64,000 nucleotides of DNA. Source: JAWKZG01 sp041396125. GTDB lineage: Bacteria > Pseudomonadota > Gammaproteobacteria > Competibacterales > Competibacteraceae. Of this stretch, positions 28,511 to 38,224 are shown one piece after another (within the stretch, counting starts at the first letter, position 1; the number at the start of each line of letters is the position of its first letter). The stretch covers positions 682,001 through 746,000 of the forward strand of contig JAWKZG010000001.1 in NCBI GenBank assembly GCA_041396125.1, written 5' to 3'. The notes below the pieces were generated by a model that saw only the letters and a list, made by a program, of their open reading frames with translations, was not told the origin of the DNA and did not search any database. A program made the position numbers and the translations under genes.

Positions 28511-29838
28511 CTATAGAATTATTAAACGGAAGCGGATTATGCCTGGGATCAGGGGCGCGCCAGTGCTGCGCGCCAGAAAATCTATCAATTGCGCTTCACT
28601 CAGAGACTGTTGCTCACCATCGCCGCAGTGGTTTGAGCGATACACAGCCACGGTTAATTTTATTCAGCCAGAATCAGGGCGAACTGAGCACCGCTGCGAT
28701 CGGCTGCCTGAAACTGGCTCTTTAGACTGCTGGTGCCACAATGCAACCGCAGACGCAGCTCTGCAACTGCTCACGCAGGGTTTCCGCCAGCACCAGAGCG
28801 CGTTGTTCACAGCCCCGCCAACCCGGACGAGATAGGTACGGTAGTGGTAGTGTGTTTCGCCCTGGTTGGTTTCCACTTAAGATCAGCAGTAGTGCCGTTC
28901 CAGGCCGATGGCAAAACCGATCCCTGCTGTGGCACGACCGCCCAGGTGTGCAACCAGGCCGTCATAACGTCCACTGCCGCACACGGTGTTCTGGGCACCC
29001 AGGTGATCTTCATCCATTCGGAAGACTGTGCGATTGTAATAATCCAGGCCGCGTACCAGGCGCGAATTGAGCGTGTACTCAATACCTAGTGCGTCAAGCA
29101 GGGCTTGCAGTTTTTCAAAGTGAGCCTTCGATTCAGCATCCAGATGATCCAGCAGAACAGGGCATCGGCAACCACAGCCATCGCTGGATTTTTACTGTCC
29201 AGAATGCGCAGCGGGTTTTTATATAACTGAGCCTGACTGTCCTTCGTCGAGGTCGTTTTTTATAGCGCTCGAAATAGTTGATCAGGCAGTTCCCGGTAAT
29301 TAACTCCGCGCTGCACCGGAGCCCAGTGAATTGAGATGCAGGGCGCAGTCCCGCGCTGATACTCCAGTTCCTGCCAGAGTCGCGCACTCAGCGCGATCAG
29401 CTCGGCATCAATGTCCGGCCCTTCCAGCCCGAAGGCTTCAACATCGAGTTGATGGAACTGGCGACTGCGGCCTTTTTGCGGTTTCTCGTAACGGAACATC
29501 GGGCCGATGGTCCAGAGTCGCTGGGTCTGGTTATAGAGCAGGCCATGCTGGATGCCCGCCCGCACAATACCGGCAGTGGCTTCCGGACGCAGCGTCATGC
29601 TGACGTTATTTTCTTCGCCGCGGCCACTAAACGTGAACATTTCTTTTTCAACGATATCGGTAACTTCACCGATAGAGCGCTGGAACAGTTCGGTCGATTC
29701 AACCAGGGGCAGGCGTATTTCCGTGTACGCATAGCGGTTTAAAAGCTTTGCGGACAGTTGCCTCGACCTGAACCCAAAGCGGTGTATCCGTCGGCAGGAT
29801 ATCGTTCATGCCACGGATATTTTGTGTTTCTGTGTCAT
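28511..29838 (-). pseudogene. hisS: Histidyl-tRNA synthetase, several frameshifts
   Basis: Class II synthetase that charges tRNA-His. Recognisable in order: IRGMNDILPTDTPLW, RYAYTEIRLPLVESTELF, motif 2 TLRPEATAGIVRAGI and GPMFRYEKPQKGRSRQFHQ, VEAFG and the anticodon-binding end (KSQFQAADRSGAQFALI, EQQSLSEAQLIDFL). The frame breaks just after the start (codons MTQKHK), near 29740, near 29340 and repeatedly from 29280 down to 28600. A minus-strand ATG at 29838 fits the family. The region from 29280 to 28560 is so broken that only isolated blocks read. An active synthetase is required by the cell, so the indels are probably errors. The exact end is approximate. Confidence 0.85.
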
Positions 29839-29874
29839 ATCAATCGGTTAAATTAAAAATAAAACTGCTACCGG

Positions 29875-31123
29875 CTAGTTTGCTACAGGAGCGTCAGCGC
29901 CGGTAAGTCGGTGGGGCGCGGAGGTCAGTACGTGGGTTTTAATCAGCCCGGCTGGATGGTGCACGGCAGCGTTTTCGAGGGAAAACCGGCTGACGCTGCC
30001 GCGACTGGGTATACAAGGCTTTATCGACCCTCCTTGCCGTCCAGTTTCAAGCTGCCGCATGCATTGCCCAGCTTGATGGAAACGGTGGGTGCCTGGTGGT
30101 AACAGTGCGAACTTCATTGGCCTTTACAATGCCGTAAATCAGGCGCTCACCATCATTGTCTTGATTTTCGACTCAGTAGTCATCACTGAATTCCAGCAAT
30201 AGCTCATGCTTGTCATTCAGGCTTACAGGCTGATGGGTTCGCTGTTGCCCGTGCCGGTAACAGCCATTCTGGTATCTGGATCGGCTGCTGAACGGTCTGT
30301 TGCAGAACCTGACGTTAGTCCGGTTGCAGTCGAATCGGTAAGGGCAGGATCAGCCCTGCCAAGGAGAAGGTTCGAGTCGTCAGAAAGCTCGTCCGCATCA
30401 TTTTTTGCGCCAGATTGCAGCAACCGACAAGGCGGGTTCTTCAGCGTCACCGGGTGCGACGGTCTGGTCTGTGTTCAGCGTTGTACTGTCCAGTGTGTTG
30501 GGTGTGAAGTCGAACACTGGATTGTCCGTCGCGATCATGGGTGAAATTAACTCTGCACCCACTGCATTCAGATTGGCGGCAGTATCGGTCATAGCTGATG
30601 ATCCTGCAGTGTCAGCATTCTGTGTTGTGGTATCGAGTGCCGGCTCCTCTGCCCAGCCGAGTTTCTGCAGTAAGGATCGATGGACAGCTGTTGCGAGCCG
30701 GTCCAGGTTAACCAGCCCAGCACAAGAAACATCAGCGGATAGCCCGAGCCAGCGCAGATCACTGGTTCGTGCTTGCGGTTTGATCGACGGATTTACCCGC
30801 AACGGAGGCGGTTCATCGATACCGAGCGCTTTGTAGCGAGCCAGGATATCGTGCTCCGGCAAGCCCAGCAACTGGGTGTAGCGCAATAAATACATGCGCG
30901 CGAAAACCGGGGCACCCAGTGACGGAAAATTATTGTCTTCCATCGCCTGGATAACACCGGGCTTAAAACGCAAACGAATGGCGACATCATCGATTTGCAG
31001 TCGCTTGGCCAAGCGGGCACGCTGTAGCAGCGAGCCGAGGGTTTCTTCCGGCAAAACCAGTGTTTCAACCGGCTCATCCGCTAGTTCTTGGCCTAAGTCC
31101 TTGATTGAATGTTGCATGTTCAT
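29875..31123 (-). pseudogene. rodZ: Cytoskeletal membrane protein RodZ, several frameshifts
   Basis: RodZ anchors MreB and shapes rod cells. The N-terminal helix-turn-helix is intact (LGSLLQRARLAKRLQIDDVA, GVIQAMEDNNFPSLG, VFARMYLLRYTQLLGL). The single membrane helix appears only in a shifted frame (YPLMFLVLGWLTWTGSQQL, near 30725), then the frame returns for the Thr/Asp-rich linker. The C-terminal DUF4115 domain is split again around 30220-29990 (LLLEFSDDYWVE, DNDGERLIYGIVKANEVRTV, SIKLGNA, KLDGKEVDKALYTQ-like). At least four indels are needed. In related genomes ispG follows rodZ; here hisS begins only 37 bases later. Confidence 0.85.
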
Positions 31124-31151
31124 GGTCAATAGTAAAGCAGTAGCGTATCAG

Positions 31152-31907
31152 TTACTGGGTTGCGGTAGCTGCGGGAGTCTGTTGACGCAGCATGCTGGCG
31201 TATTGCTCGCTCATTTCGTTATTACCCAGCGCTTGTTCGATCTCGATTGCCAGTTGTAGGCTGGTACGGCTAAATCCGGCGCGTTTATGATAACTATCGA
31301 GAAAATCGCGTGCTTCTTGATAACGCTGTTGATCTTTTTTTATTACCGCGAGTTCATAGAGCGCCGAGCTGGCAAATGCGTTTATCTGCAGGGCTTGACG
31401 AAAATACTGTTCAGCCTGATCGATTTGATTGGCCCGGCGGGCACAGACACCGGCACCGGTATAGGCGATCTCAGGTGCCTCCTGCAGTGGTGAAATAGCG
31501 GCTTCCAAAAATAGGGCTTCACCCTTGGCAGTCTGATTGTTGGCGCACAGAAAGCGAGCATAATTCATTTTAGCCAATGGGTAATCGGGCCTCAGCTGCA
31601 GCGCGTTCTGGTAGTGTAGCTCGGCAAGATGGTTCACCTTGGTTGCTTCATAGAGCACCCCCAGCGCATTTTCAGCCTCGACCAGAGAGCTGTCGTATTG
31701 CAGCGCTTTTTTTAGTTTGTCGATAGCGATATCGATGCGATTAGCCTGCATATAGCCAATGCCCAGCTTGAGATTCAATTGCGCAGCGGCGTTGTCGGAG
31801 GGCTCGACAGAGGCCTCAGGGTTAAGGCTGGCGCAACCTGTCATCGCCAGTAGCGCAAGCAGCACTAGACTGAATCGCAGCCTGTCCTGTTTAATGTATT
31901 GTTTCAC
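31152..31907 (-). CDS. pilF: Type IV pilus biogenesis lipoprotein PilF (PilW)
   Basis: Outer-membrane pilotin that helps the PilQ secretin assemble. About 251 residues: a signal peptide with lipobox LLAMTGCAS, then six TPR units (LNLKLGIGYMQANRIDIAID, AENALGVLYEATKV, LAKMNYARFLCANNQTAKG, GAGVCARRANQIDQAEQYF). The start is probably GTG at 31907 (VKQYIKQDRLRFSL), which places the signal correctly and gives nearly the family length. The frame is open to 32060, but that would add 51 residues ahead of the signal. It sits between rlmN and rodZ as in Pseudomonas. Confidence 0.92.
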   Translation of the reverse strand: MKQYIKQDRLRFSLVLLALLAMTGCASLNPEASVEPSDNAAAQLNLKLGIGYMQANRIDIAIDKLKKALQYDSSLVEAENALGVLYEATKVNHLAELHYQNALQLRPDYPLAKMNYARFLCANNQTAKGEALFLEAAISPLQEAPEIAYTGAGVCARRANQIDQAEQYFRQALQINAFASSALYELAVIKKDQQRYQEARDFLDSYHKRAGFSRTSLQLAIEIEQALGNNEMSEQYASMLRQQTPAATATQ

Positions 31908-32077
31908 AAAATAATCATACTCGAAAATGGGCGTGTGCACAGTGTGAACCAAGGTTTTGATCCACGGAGAAAACAAAAAGTGTACGGGTTTGTTTTCGAC
32001 TTCAAAAAGCGCCAGGCCGTGCTTTTTGAAATAGAGTCTAGGCACTGTGTCTGTCCCCATTTGCGTGAGTCGGTAAA

Positions 32078-33169
32078 TCAGCTCGCCGCCAACAGTTCGT
32101 GTGCTGGATATACCCGTCGGGTGCGGTCCTGCACCTGACCGGCGAGTTGGCCGCAGGCTGCTGCAATATCCTGGCCGCGGGTCTTGCGGATTATGGTGAC
32201 GAAATCATGCGCGAGTAATATCGCGCGGAAACGATCAATGGTTTGCGGGCTGGAGCAGCGGTACTGGGTTCCGGGGAACGGGTTGAACGGAATCAAGTTT
32301 ATTTTGGATGGGATATCCCGCAGCAAACGCACCAGCTGACGGGCATCGGCTTCGCTGTCATTGATGCCATCCAGCATGACGTATTCCCAGGTAATGCGGC
32401 GCGGATGTTTGCCGGCGATATAGGCGCGACATGCTGCCATCAGTTCGGCGATAGGATAGCGCTGATTGATCGGCACCAGTTCATTGCGCAGCGCATCGTT
32501 GGCGGCATGCAATGAAACCGCCAGGCTGACATCAGAGACTTCGCGCAGCTTGTAAAGTGCCGGTACAACGCCGGAAGTGCTCAGGGTAACCCGCCGCTTG
32601 GACAACCCGAAAGCCAGATCGTCCTGCATCAAATCCATGGCTTTAACCACGCTTTTGAAATTGTAGAGTGGTTCACCCATACCCATCATGACCACATTGG
32701 TGATCTGGCGTTCGCCGTTGCGCCCACCGCCCAGGGCCTGATGGGCGAGCCAGACCTGGCCGATGATCTCGGCAGTGCTCAGGTTACGGTTAAAACCTTG
32801 CTGGGCCGTTGCGCAAAACGTGCAGTCCAGGATGCAACCGACCTGCGACGAGACGCACAGGGTGCCACGATCCGGTTCCGGTATGAAAACGGTTTCGATG
32901 CAGTTGCCGCCGGCCAGTTCGATCAGCCACTTGCGCGTGCCGTCCTGTGACTGGTGATCCTGCACGATACGGGGCAGAAGGATCTCGGCCAAAGGCTCCA
33001 GCCGTGTCCGTAGCGCTTTGCTGAGATTGCTCATGGCGGCAAGATCGGTCACGTTTTCGTGATAGATCCATTTCATTATCTGTTCGGCACGAAAACGCTT
33101 CTCGCCTAACTCAAGGAAATAAGCTTCCAGCTCGGCCCGATTCAGATCCAGCAGATTCAGTTTACTCAT
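32078..33169 (-). CDS. rlmN: 23S rRNA/tRNA methyltransferase RlmN
   Basis: Radical SAM enzyme that methylates C2 of A2503 in 23S rRNA and of A37 in some tRNAs. 363 residues. The SAM-binding CILDCTFC motif, the accessory GMGEPL segment and the C-terminal catalytic Cys in AAACGQLAG are visible; TRKWLIEL and ETVFIPEPDRGTLCVSSQVGC precede the cluster. Intact. It lies between ndk and pilF in the usual order. Confidence 0.96.
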   Translation of the reverse strand: MSKLNLLDLNRAELEAYFLELGEKRFRAEQIMKWIYHENVTDLAAMSNLSKALRTRLEPLAEILLPRIVQDHQSQDGTRKWLIELAGGNCIETVFIPEPDRGTLCVSSQVGCILDCTFCATAQQGFNRNLSTAEIIGQVWLAHQALGGGRNGERQITNVVMMGMGEPLYNFKSVVKAMDLMQDDLAFGLSKRRVTLSTSGVVPALYKLREVSDVSLAVSLHAANDALRNELVPINQRYPIAELMAACRAYIAGKHPRRITWEYVMLDGINDSEADARQLVRLLRDIPSKINLIPFNPFPGTQYRCSSPQTIDRFRAILLAHDFVTIIRKTRGQDIAAACGQLAGQVQDRTRRVYPAHELLAAS

Positions 33170-33232
33170 GTGCGTCTCAGCAAAGCGGTATTCATACTAC
33201 GTTTTTCCGTTCTCTGTTTTCCGGCCCGCGTC

Positions 33233-33664
33233 TTAGCGCGTACGCGGACAAACGCCGTCCGTACCGAAAAAGAACTCGATTTCCGCTGCCGCGGTATCCG
33301 GCCCGTCAGAGCCATGCACTGCGTTTTCATCCACAGTGGTCGCAAAATCGGCCCGAATAGTGCCGGGTTCGGCTTTTTTCGGATCGGTTGCACCCATGAT
33401 GTCACGGTGTTTGGCGATCGCATTTTCGCCTTCAAGCACTTGCGCAATAACCGGGCCCGAGGTCATGAACTCGACCAGGTCATTATAGAAAGGCCGTTCG
33501 CGGTGTACGGCGTAAAAGCTTTCGGCTTGCTCCCGGCTTAAATGGAGCATTCTTGCGGCGATAATCCGCAGCCCGTTATCTTCAAAACGGGAATAAATCT
33601 TGCCGATGACGTTTTTCGCCACGGCGTCAGGTTTAATGATGGAAAGCGTACGTTCGATTGCCAT
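33233..33664 (-). CDS. ndk: Nucleoside diphosphate kinase
   Basis: Balances nucleoside triphosphate pools through a phospho-histidine intermediate. 143 residues with TLSIIKPDAVAKNVIG at the start and the active-site His in ENAVHGSD. The minus-strand ATG at 33664 has AGGAGA 6-11 bases upstream; the longer frame to 33730 adds an unlikely leader. First gene of the block that runs down to der. Confidence 0.97.
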   Translation of the reverse strand: MAIERTLSIIKPDAVAKNVIGKIYSRFEDNGLRIIAARMLHLSREQAESFYAVHRERPFYNDLVEFMTSGPVIAQVLEGENAIAKHRDIMGATDPKKAEPGTIRADFATTVDENAVHGSDGPDTAAAEIEFFFGTDGVCPRTR

Positions 33665-33845
33665 GAAATCTCCTAAAAGAATGCGCATAAAACCGCGTAT
33701 TAAATACGCATGTAACAACTTTTTACACAACGTTAAAGCGGGTGTCAGTTTAACATACCCAAGCCCTACTTGAATGGGAAAAGAATTGTAGTTTTTGGTG
33801 AATCCGGGTGGTTGCCAGCGTGTGAAAATGCAGCCTGAGCAGGGT

Positions 33846-36293
33846 TTAGCGTTGCCGCCAGTCGGTGTGCTGCTCGAAGGCGTGGGCGGCCTGATAAATC
33901 GTGGCCTCCGACCAGTGACGGGCGATTAGCATCAAACCGATCGGTAATCCGTCATGCCTGCCGCAGGGCAGGGACATGGCCGGATGGCCGGTAGCATCGA
34001 ACGGTGCGGTATTGGTGATCATCTCGAAGGCACGCTGAATAATCAAGGCAAGCGGTGCATCAGGGGGAGGTAACGGAGTGGCGGTCATGGGCAGTGTCGG
34101 CATCAGCAGCAGATCATAATCCTGCAGCGCCTGATCATAGGATGCGCGCAGCTTGCGGCTAAGATTCTGTGCCTTGGCATGGTAGTGACCCCGGTAATGG
34201 CGCAGAAAATATTCGCCGATGAACATCGAAATCTTGAGGCTGTCGGAGAGTTCATCTGCGCGGCTGCGCCAGTTGGCGTGGGCGTCCAGCAAACTGGTGA
34301 CATAAAGGCCTTTCCAGTTACTGCCAAAGCCGTTGCCCTGCATCATCTGTGCGGTCAGGCCTTCCAGGGCGATAGGGGTCCAGATGGCCAGACCATCGCG
34401 GTGCATAGGGATGGATATATCATCAACCTGCGCACCCATCTCGCGTAATAATTCAGCCCCGGCGCGCACACTGGCGTCCACCGCAGGCTCCGAATTGGCT
34501 AACCCGAAACCTTCCTGCACCAGGCCGATTTTCAAGCTGCGCACGCCTTTGCCGAGCGCGGCGGTATAACGGTTCACCTGCGGCGCATATTGGCGTGGAT
34601 CCAGTCCGTCCTCGCCAGCAATGACTTCGAGCAATAAGGCATTATCGGCCACTGTTGCGGTAATCGGACCGGTATGATCGATGCTGGCAGCTATGGGCAT
34701 AATGCCGGTATAAGGCACTAGGCCGTGCGTGGGTTTCATGCCATAACAGCCGCAAAATGAGGCTGGAATACGGATCGACCCACCCTGGTCGCCGCCGATA
34801 GCCATGTCTACTTCGCCTGCCGCAATCAGGGCAGCACTGCCGGAACTGGAGCCACCTGCCGAGTAACCTGGTTTATGCGGGTTGTGCACCGGCCCCGTAG
34901 CATTGGTATGGCTGCCGCCCGACAGACAAAAATATTCGCAATGGGCTTTACCAACAATGGTGCCGCCTGCGTCCAGGATACGAGTGACGATGCTGGCGTC
35001 CACATCCGGGGTATAACCTTCAAGGGTGGAGGCACCGTTCATCATGGGTACGCCGGCCAGACAGACATTGTCTTTCAGCACAATGGACTTGCCTGCCAAT
35101 GGTCCACGTGGTGCGCCGTGCACCTCGGTTTTGACATACCAGGCGTTGAGGGGGTTGTCCTCCGGGCTGGGGCGATAGCCGGGCGTGCGAGGATAATCTA
35201 CTGGCGGCAGATAGTCCGGCAGGGCATCGATCCGGTCATAGGCTTGAAAAGTATCTTCCATCAGAGTGAGATACTCGCGCAGTGTGTCGTCTTGCAGATG
35301 CATGCCGAAGTCTTGCACGATAGCGCGCAGCTGCGCGGGCGTAGGGCGCTTGACAGTCATGGCTGGACTCCTGCTGGAAACAGTGGAAGAAAGTGTGGGT
35401 TGTACCGCTTTACGGGGCTGATGGTCAGGCCGGTACTCTGGATACTGCAAAGGCCGGTCTGGGGCCTGTTGCGGAACTTGATAACGTGGCAGCTGCGGCG
35501 GATGGATCGTGTGTGCTGACGGCCCGGATGACGGCCCGGATGATGACACTGTGTCAGGCGAGGGTGTGTCAGCCATAGTGTTGGTAAAACCGGCGTATTC
35601 GCGCAGCAGGGTCTGCCGGGCGGCTTCTTCATCGCGTCCCACTTCGCCACTGATTTCGCCTTTTTGCAGCAGCAGAATGCGATCCGCCAGCGCAGTCAGA
35701 AATTCCAGATTTTGCTCCACCAGCACCAGGGTCAGTTGATGGCTTTGTTTGAGACGCAGCAGCGTGGCGATGATTTCTTCAATAATGGAGGGCTGTATGC
35801 CTTCGGTCGGTTCATCCAGCAGCATCAGACGCGGTTGTCCCGCCAGACAGCGTGCCAGCGCCAGTAATTGCTGCTCGCCACCAGACAGCGCGCCGCCGCG
35901 TCGTGCAAGCAGTCGTTCCAACCGTGGAAACTCAGCCAGAACTGCAGCGGGATCACTGTTTTGTTGTGCCCCTAAAGCACCCACCCGCAGGTTCTCCAGC
36001 ACACTGAGCTGGGGGAATATCTGCCGTCCCTGCGGTACATAACCCAAGCCCAGTTGTTGTCGTTGGTGCGGTTTGAAACGGCTGATCTCGCGCCCTGCCA
36101 GATGAATTTCACCCGCGCTGGCCGGTAGCAGGCCGATCAGGGTTTTTAGCAGGGTAGTTTTGCCCATGCCGTTATGGCCAAGAATGCCAATAAACTCGCC
36201 TTCCCGGACGGTAAAATCGATGCCATGCAGGATCGGGATACGGCCATAACCTGCGCGCAGGTTTTTCACGTCCAATAAAGCCCGATCACTCAT
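33846..36293 (-). CDS. UrtE-like ABC ATPase fused to nitrile-type amidase
   Basis: One intact frame of about 815 residues. Residues 1-240 are a LivF/UrtE-type ATPase: Walker A GHNGMGKTT at about 41, VPQGRQIFPQLSV, signature LSGGEQQLLALAR, Walker B LMLLDEPTEGIQPSI. A linker of some 70 residues rich in Pro, Ser and Gln follows. The rest, from an internal ATG at 35360, is a 504-residue amidase-signature enzyme resembling amidases of nitrile-hydrolysing bacteria (NPLNAWYV, VPMMNGASTLEG, AIGGDQGGSIRIPASFCG). Its Lys (VLKDNV, about 93) and the two Ser residues (GGSSSGS about 170, QGGSIRIP about 192) form the catalytic triad. Import and hydrolysis of an amide would thus be joined. A good ribosome binding site before 35360 means a separate amidase may also be made. 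Confidence 0.88.
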   Translation of the reverse strand: MSDRALLDVKNLRAGYGRIPILHGIDFTVREGEFIGILGHNGMGKTTLLKTLIGLLPASAGEIHLAGREISRFKPHQRQQLGLGYVPQGRQIFPQLSVLENLRVGALGAQQNSDPAAVLAEFPRLERLLARRGGALSGGEQQLLALARCLAGQPRLMLLDEPTEGIQPSIIEEIIATLLRLKQSHQLTLVLVEQNLEFLTALADRILLLQKGEISGEVGRDEEAARQTLLREYAGFTNTMADTPSPDTVSSSGPSSGPSAHTIHPPQLPRYQVPQQAPDRPLQYPEYRPDHQPRKAVQPTLSSTVSSRSPAMTVKRPTPAQLRAIVQDFGMHLQDDTLREYLTLMEDTFQAYDRIDALPDYLPPVDYPRTPGYRPSPEDNPLNAWYVKTEVHGAPRGPLAGKSIVLKDNVCLAGVPMMNGASTLEGYTPDVDASIVTRILDAGGTIVGKAHCEYFCLSGGSHTNATGPVHNPHKPGYSAGGSSSGSAALIAAGEVDMAIGGDQGGSIRIPASFCGCYGMKPTHGLVPYTGIMPIAASIDHTGPITATVADNALLLEVIAGEDGLDPRQYAPQVNRYTAALGKGVRSLKIGLVQEGFGLANSEPAVDASVRAGAELLREMGAQVDDISIPMHRDGLAIWTPIALEGLTAQMMQGNGFGSNWKGLYVTSLLDAHANWRSRADELSDSLKISMFIGEYFLRHYRGHYHAKAQNLSRKLRASYDQALQDYDLLLMPTLPMTATPLPPPDAPLALIIQRAFEMITNTAPFDATGHPAMSLPCGRHDGLPIGLMLIARHWSEATIYQAAHAFEQHTDWRQR
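35358..35375 (-). promoter_or_regulatory. Internal ribosome binding site and start for the amidase part
   Basis: Read on the minus strand, AGCAGGAG stands 7 bases before an in-frame ATG at 35360, exactly where the amidase homology begins (MTVKRPTPAQLRA). The frame is open from the ATPase through the linker, so the cell could make the fusion, the free amidase, or both. Confidence 0.65.
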
Positions 36294-37020
36294 GCTGCAG
36301 CCCATGGGTTTGTCCCAGATAAACATCACGTACACGGGGATCGCGCAATACCCGGTCCGCGTGATCCTCGGTTAATATCGCCCCTTGATGGAAAACCGTT
36401 ACGCGGTCGGCGATCATGCGAATGAACGGCATATCGTGATCAACCACAATCAAGGTAGCGGTTTTGTTGATCTCGCGAATCAGCTCAGCAGTGCGGGTGA
36501 CTTCGTCTTTAGTCATGCCGGCAGCGGGTTCGTCCAGCAAAATCAGCCAGGGTTCGGCCGCCAGCACCACACCGAGTTCCAGCCATTGCCGTTGCCCGTG
36601 TGCCAGTGTATTGGCTGTGCGCTGACTGATAGTCGTCAATTGCAATCGTTCCAGAGTTTGTTCGGTCAGCGTCCGGGCCATGCCAGGAGAGTGAGTACGA
36701 CGCGCTGCCAACCAGATATTTTCCTGCACTGACAGTCCCTCGAACACATTCGGAACCTGGGTCTTAATGCCTACTCCAAGCCGGGCGATCTGGTGCGCCT
36801 CAATGCCGGTGATGTCGTGATCGCGAATCAGCACGCGGCCTGCACTGGGGCTGATCTGGCCCGTCAGGCATTTGAAAAAAGTACTTTTCCCTGCACCGTT
36901 TGGTCCAATCAGACAGCGTAGTTCCCGCTCCCGCAATAAAAAATCTACGTTATCAACAGCGACTACACCGCCAAAGTGCATGCTCAGTTCGCGTGTTTCT
37001 AAAACGACATCATTGTGCAT
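36286..37020 (-). CDS. UrtD/LivG-type ABC transporter ATPase
   Basis: 244 residues. Walker A GPNGAGKST at about 40, the UrtD-like segment ARLGVGIKTQVPNVFEGLSV, an unusual signature LAHGQRQWLELG (also seen as LSHGQ in urea transporters), Walker B LILLDEPAAGM and switch His in VVDHDM. It energises the two permeases at 40-42 kb with the UrtE-like partner. Its end overlaps the UrtE-amidase start by 8 bases, so the two are coupled. It is separated from the permeases by ftsH and about 1.2 kb. Confidence 0.92.
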   Translation of the reverse strand: MHNDVVLETRELSMHFGGVVAVDNVDFLLRERELRCLIGPNGAGKSTFFKCLTGQISPSAGRVLIRDHDITGIEAHQIARLGVGIKTQVPNVFEGLSVQENIWLAARRTHSPGMARTLTEQTLERLQLTTISQRTANTLAHGQRQWLELGVVLAAEPWLILLDEPAAGMTKDEVTRTAELIREINKTATLIVVDHDMPFIRMIADRVTVFHQGAILTEDHADRVLRDPRVRDVYLGQTHGLQHE

Positions 37021-37058
37021 ACGGAAAATTAAAAAAAACTATTAAAAAATCATTGATA

Positions 37059-37430
37059 ATGAATTTTGAAAAACAAACAACGAATGGTTACCAGCGCGGG
37101 CAATCCGGTGGCCGATAGTCAGAACAGCCTCTCGGCTGCTGAGCGATCCCTTGCTGATGCAAGATTACCAGTTACATGAAAAACTCGCTCATCAAAACCG
37201 GGCGCGTATTTCCGAGCGATAGTGCATGCAGGGACTGGGAGCGTTTGGTATTTTCACGGTAAGTCAGTATGTTACGCAATACGGCAAAGCCCGGATTTCT
37301 GCCAGTAATTGGTAATAGAGCCGAGTTAATTGCACGATTTTCTACCGATAGTTGAATCGGATGCCGCTGTTGCTGAACGAGACGTGCGAGGGGGGCCGCT
37401 GAAATTCTACACTAAGGAAGGCCATTGAGA
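37059..37430 (+). pseudogene. Catalase N-terminal remnant
   Basis: Translating the three plus-strand frames in turn gives a decayed front part of a heme catalase: VTSAGNPVADSQNSLSAAER, LLMQDYQLHEKLAHQNRARI followed by SER, then VHAG, GAFGIFTVSQYVTQYGKARI, ELIARFST, AERDVRG and LKFYTKEGH then DIAGN. These match, in order, the first 130 or so residues of catalase, including the region around the heme-pocket His (RVVHA), but with stops, several shifts and no remaining 370 residues. The first ATG is at 37059. Unlike the single-base breaks elsewhere, the missing two thirds shows real loss. It lies in the gap that interrupts the transporter genes. Confidence 0.75.
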
Positions 37431-37784
37431 TATTGCTGGCAATCGATACACCGGCAGCAGGCTACAGCTGACTAACAGCTGACAGTTTGTGACTTTTTTG
37501 AACACTGCCCTGACATATCTCTACTTGTCTTAGCCGTAGCTTGAATCGCCGTGAAATTTGTAACATTTTTTATTAATTGGCTATAACTATTTATTAAGAA
37601 TAAAAATAAAAAAATAATTTTCACTGAAAAAATATAATGTTGTATTGAAAAACTACAGATGGCCTGGGACTTGTATGCCAAAACAGGCGCAGTGTCACTG
37701 GAAAAACTGACAATACTCCAGCGGTATGACGCAAGCTGACCTGGGCAGGCTGGATAATTTCACATCACTGGATTGGTAGGCTAT

Positions 37785-38201
37785 ATGGCGGGTAAAACAT
37801 TTACAGTCGCGATGATTGGGTTTTCTTCCATTGAGAAAACGCAGGTTAGCTGCATGTGCAAATTATCTCGGGCAATGTCCAGCCGCAGCAGCCAGCCGTC
37901 GCTACTGCATTTCCACGCTGTCGAGTGGGCGCAGGTGGACAATGCCGATATCCTTCTGGTCGATGCTGATGACGCCGATGCCTTAAGGGCCTGGTCTTCC
38001 ATCAAAGCTGACAGGCCGGCCTTGCCTGCTATTCTGGTCAACGATGAAGCAGTCGAAACCTACGATTTCACCGAAATTTCGCTGGCACGGGATTGCCTCG
38101 CCCGCGTTTTGCTGCAGGTTTTAGGCGATGTCGCCCGATACCAGATGAACCGTATGGACAAGCGCCAATCGGCAGACCAGTCTGGATGTCAGGCTTTTTA
38201 A
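37785..38201 (+). CDS. Small receiver-like protein
   Basis: 138 residues from ATG 37785, with GGTAGG upstream. The order of hydrophobic strands and helices (FTVAMIGFSSIEKTQV, ADILLVDADDADALRAW, ALPAILVND) resembles a degenerate response-regulator receiver. The VDADD acidic patch is at the usual phosphoacceptor strand, but the other conserved residues are not evident and there is no output domain. It is the only plus-strand gene within the ABC/FtsH block and converges on ftsH with a 23-base gap. The sequence ahead of it (about 37480-37660) is markedly AT-rich and shows no gene. Confidence 0.55.
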   Translation: MAGKTFTVAMIGFSSIEKTQVSCMCKLSRAMSSRSSQPSLLHFHAVEWAQVDNADILLVDADDADALRAWSSIKADRPALPAILVNDEAVETYDFTEISLARDCLARVLLQVLGDVARYQMNRMDKRQSADQSGCQAF

Positions 38202-38224
38202 TTTAAAATCGCCAGTTACTGGTG

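Noticed and set aside
25098..31123. Programmed frameshifting as the reason for the broken frames
   Set aside because: There are many shifts per gene, in both directions and without slippery sites, and the homologues do not use it.
33846..35360. Amidase as GatA of the tRNA amidotransferase
   Set aside because: No gatB or gatC is nearby and the sequence blocks match nitrile-type amidases better.
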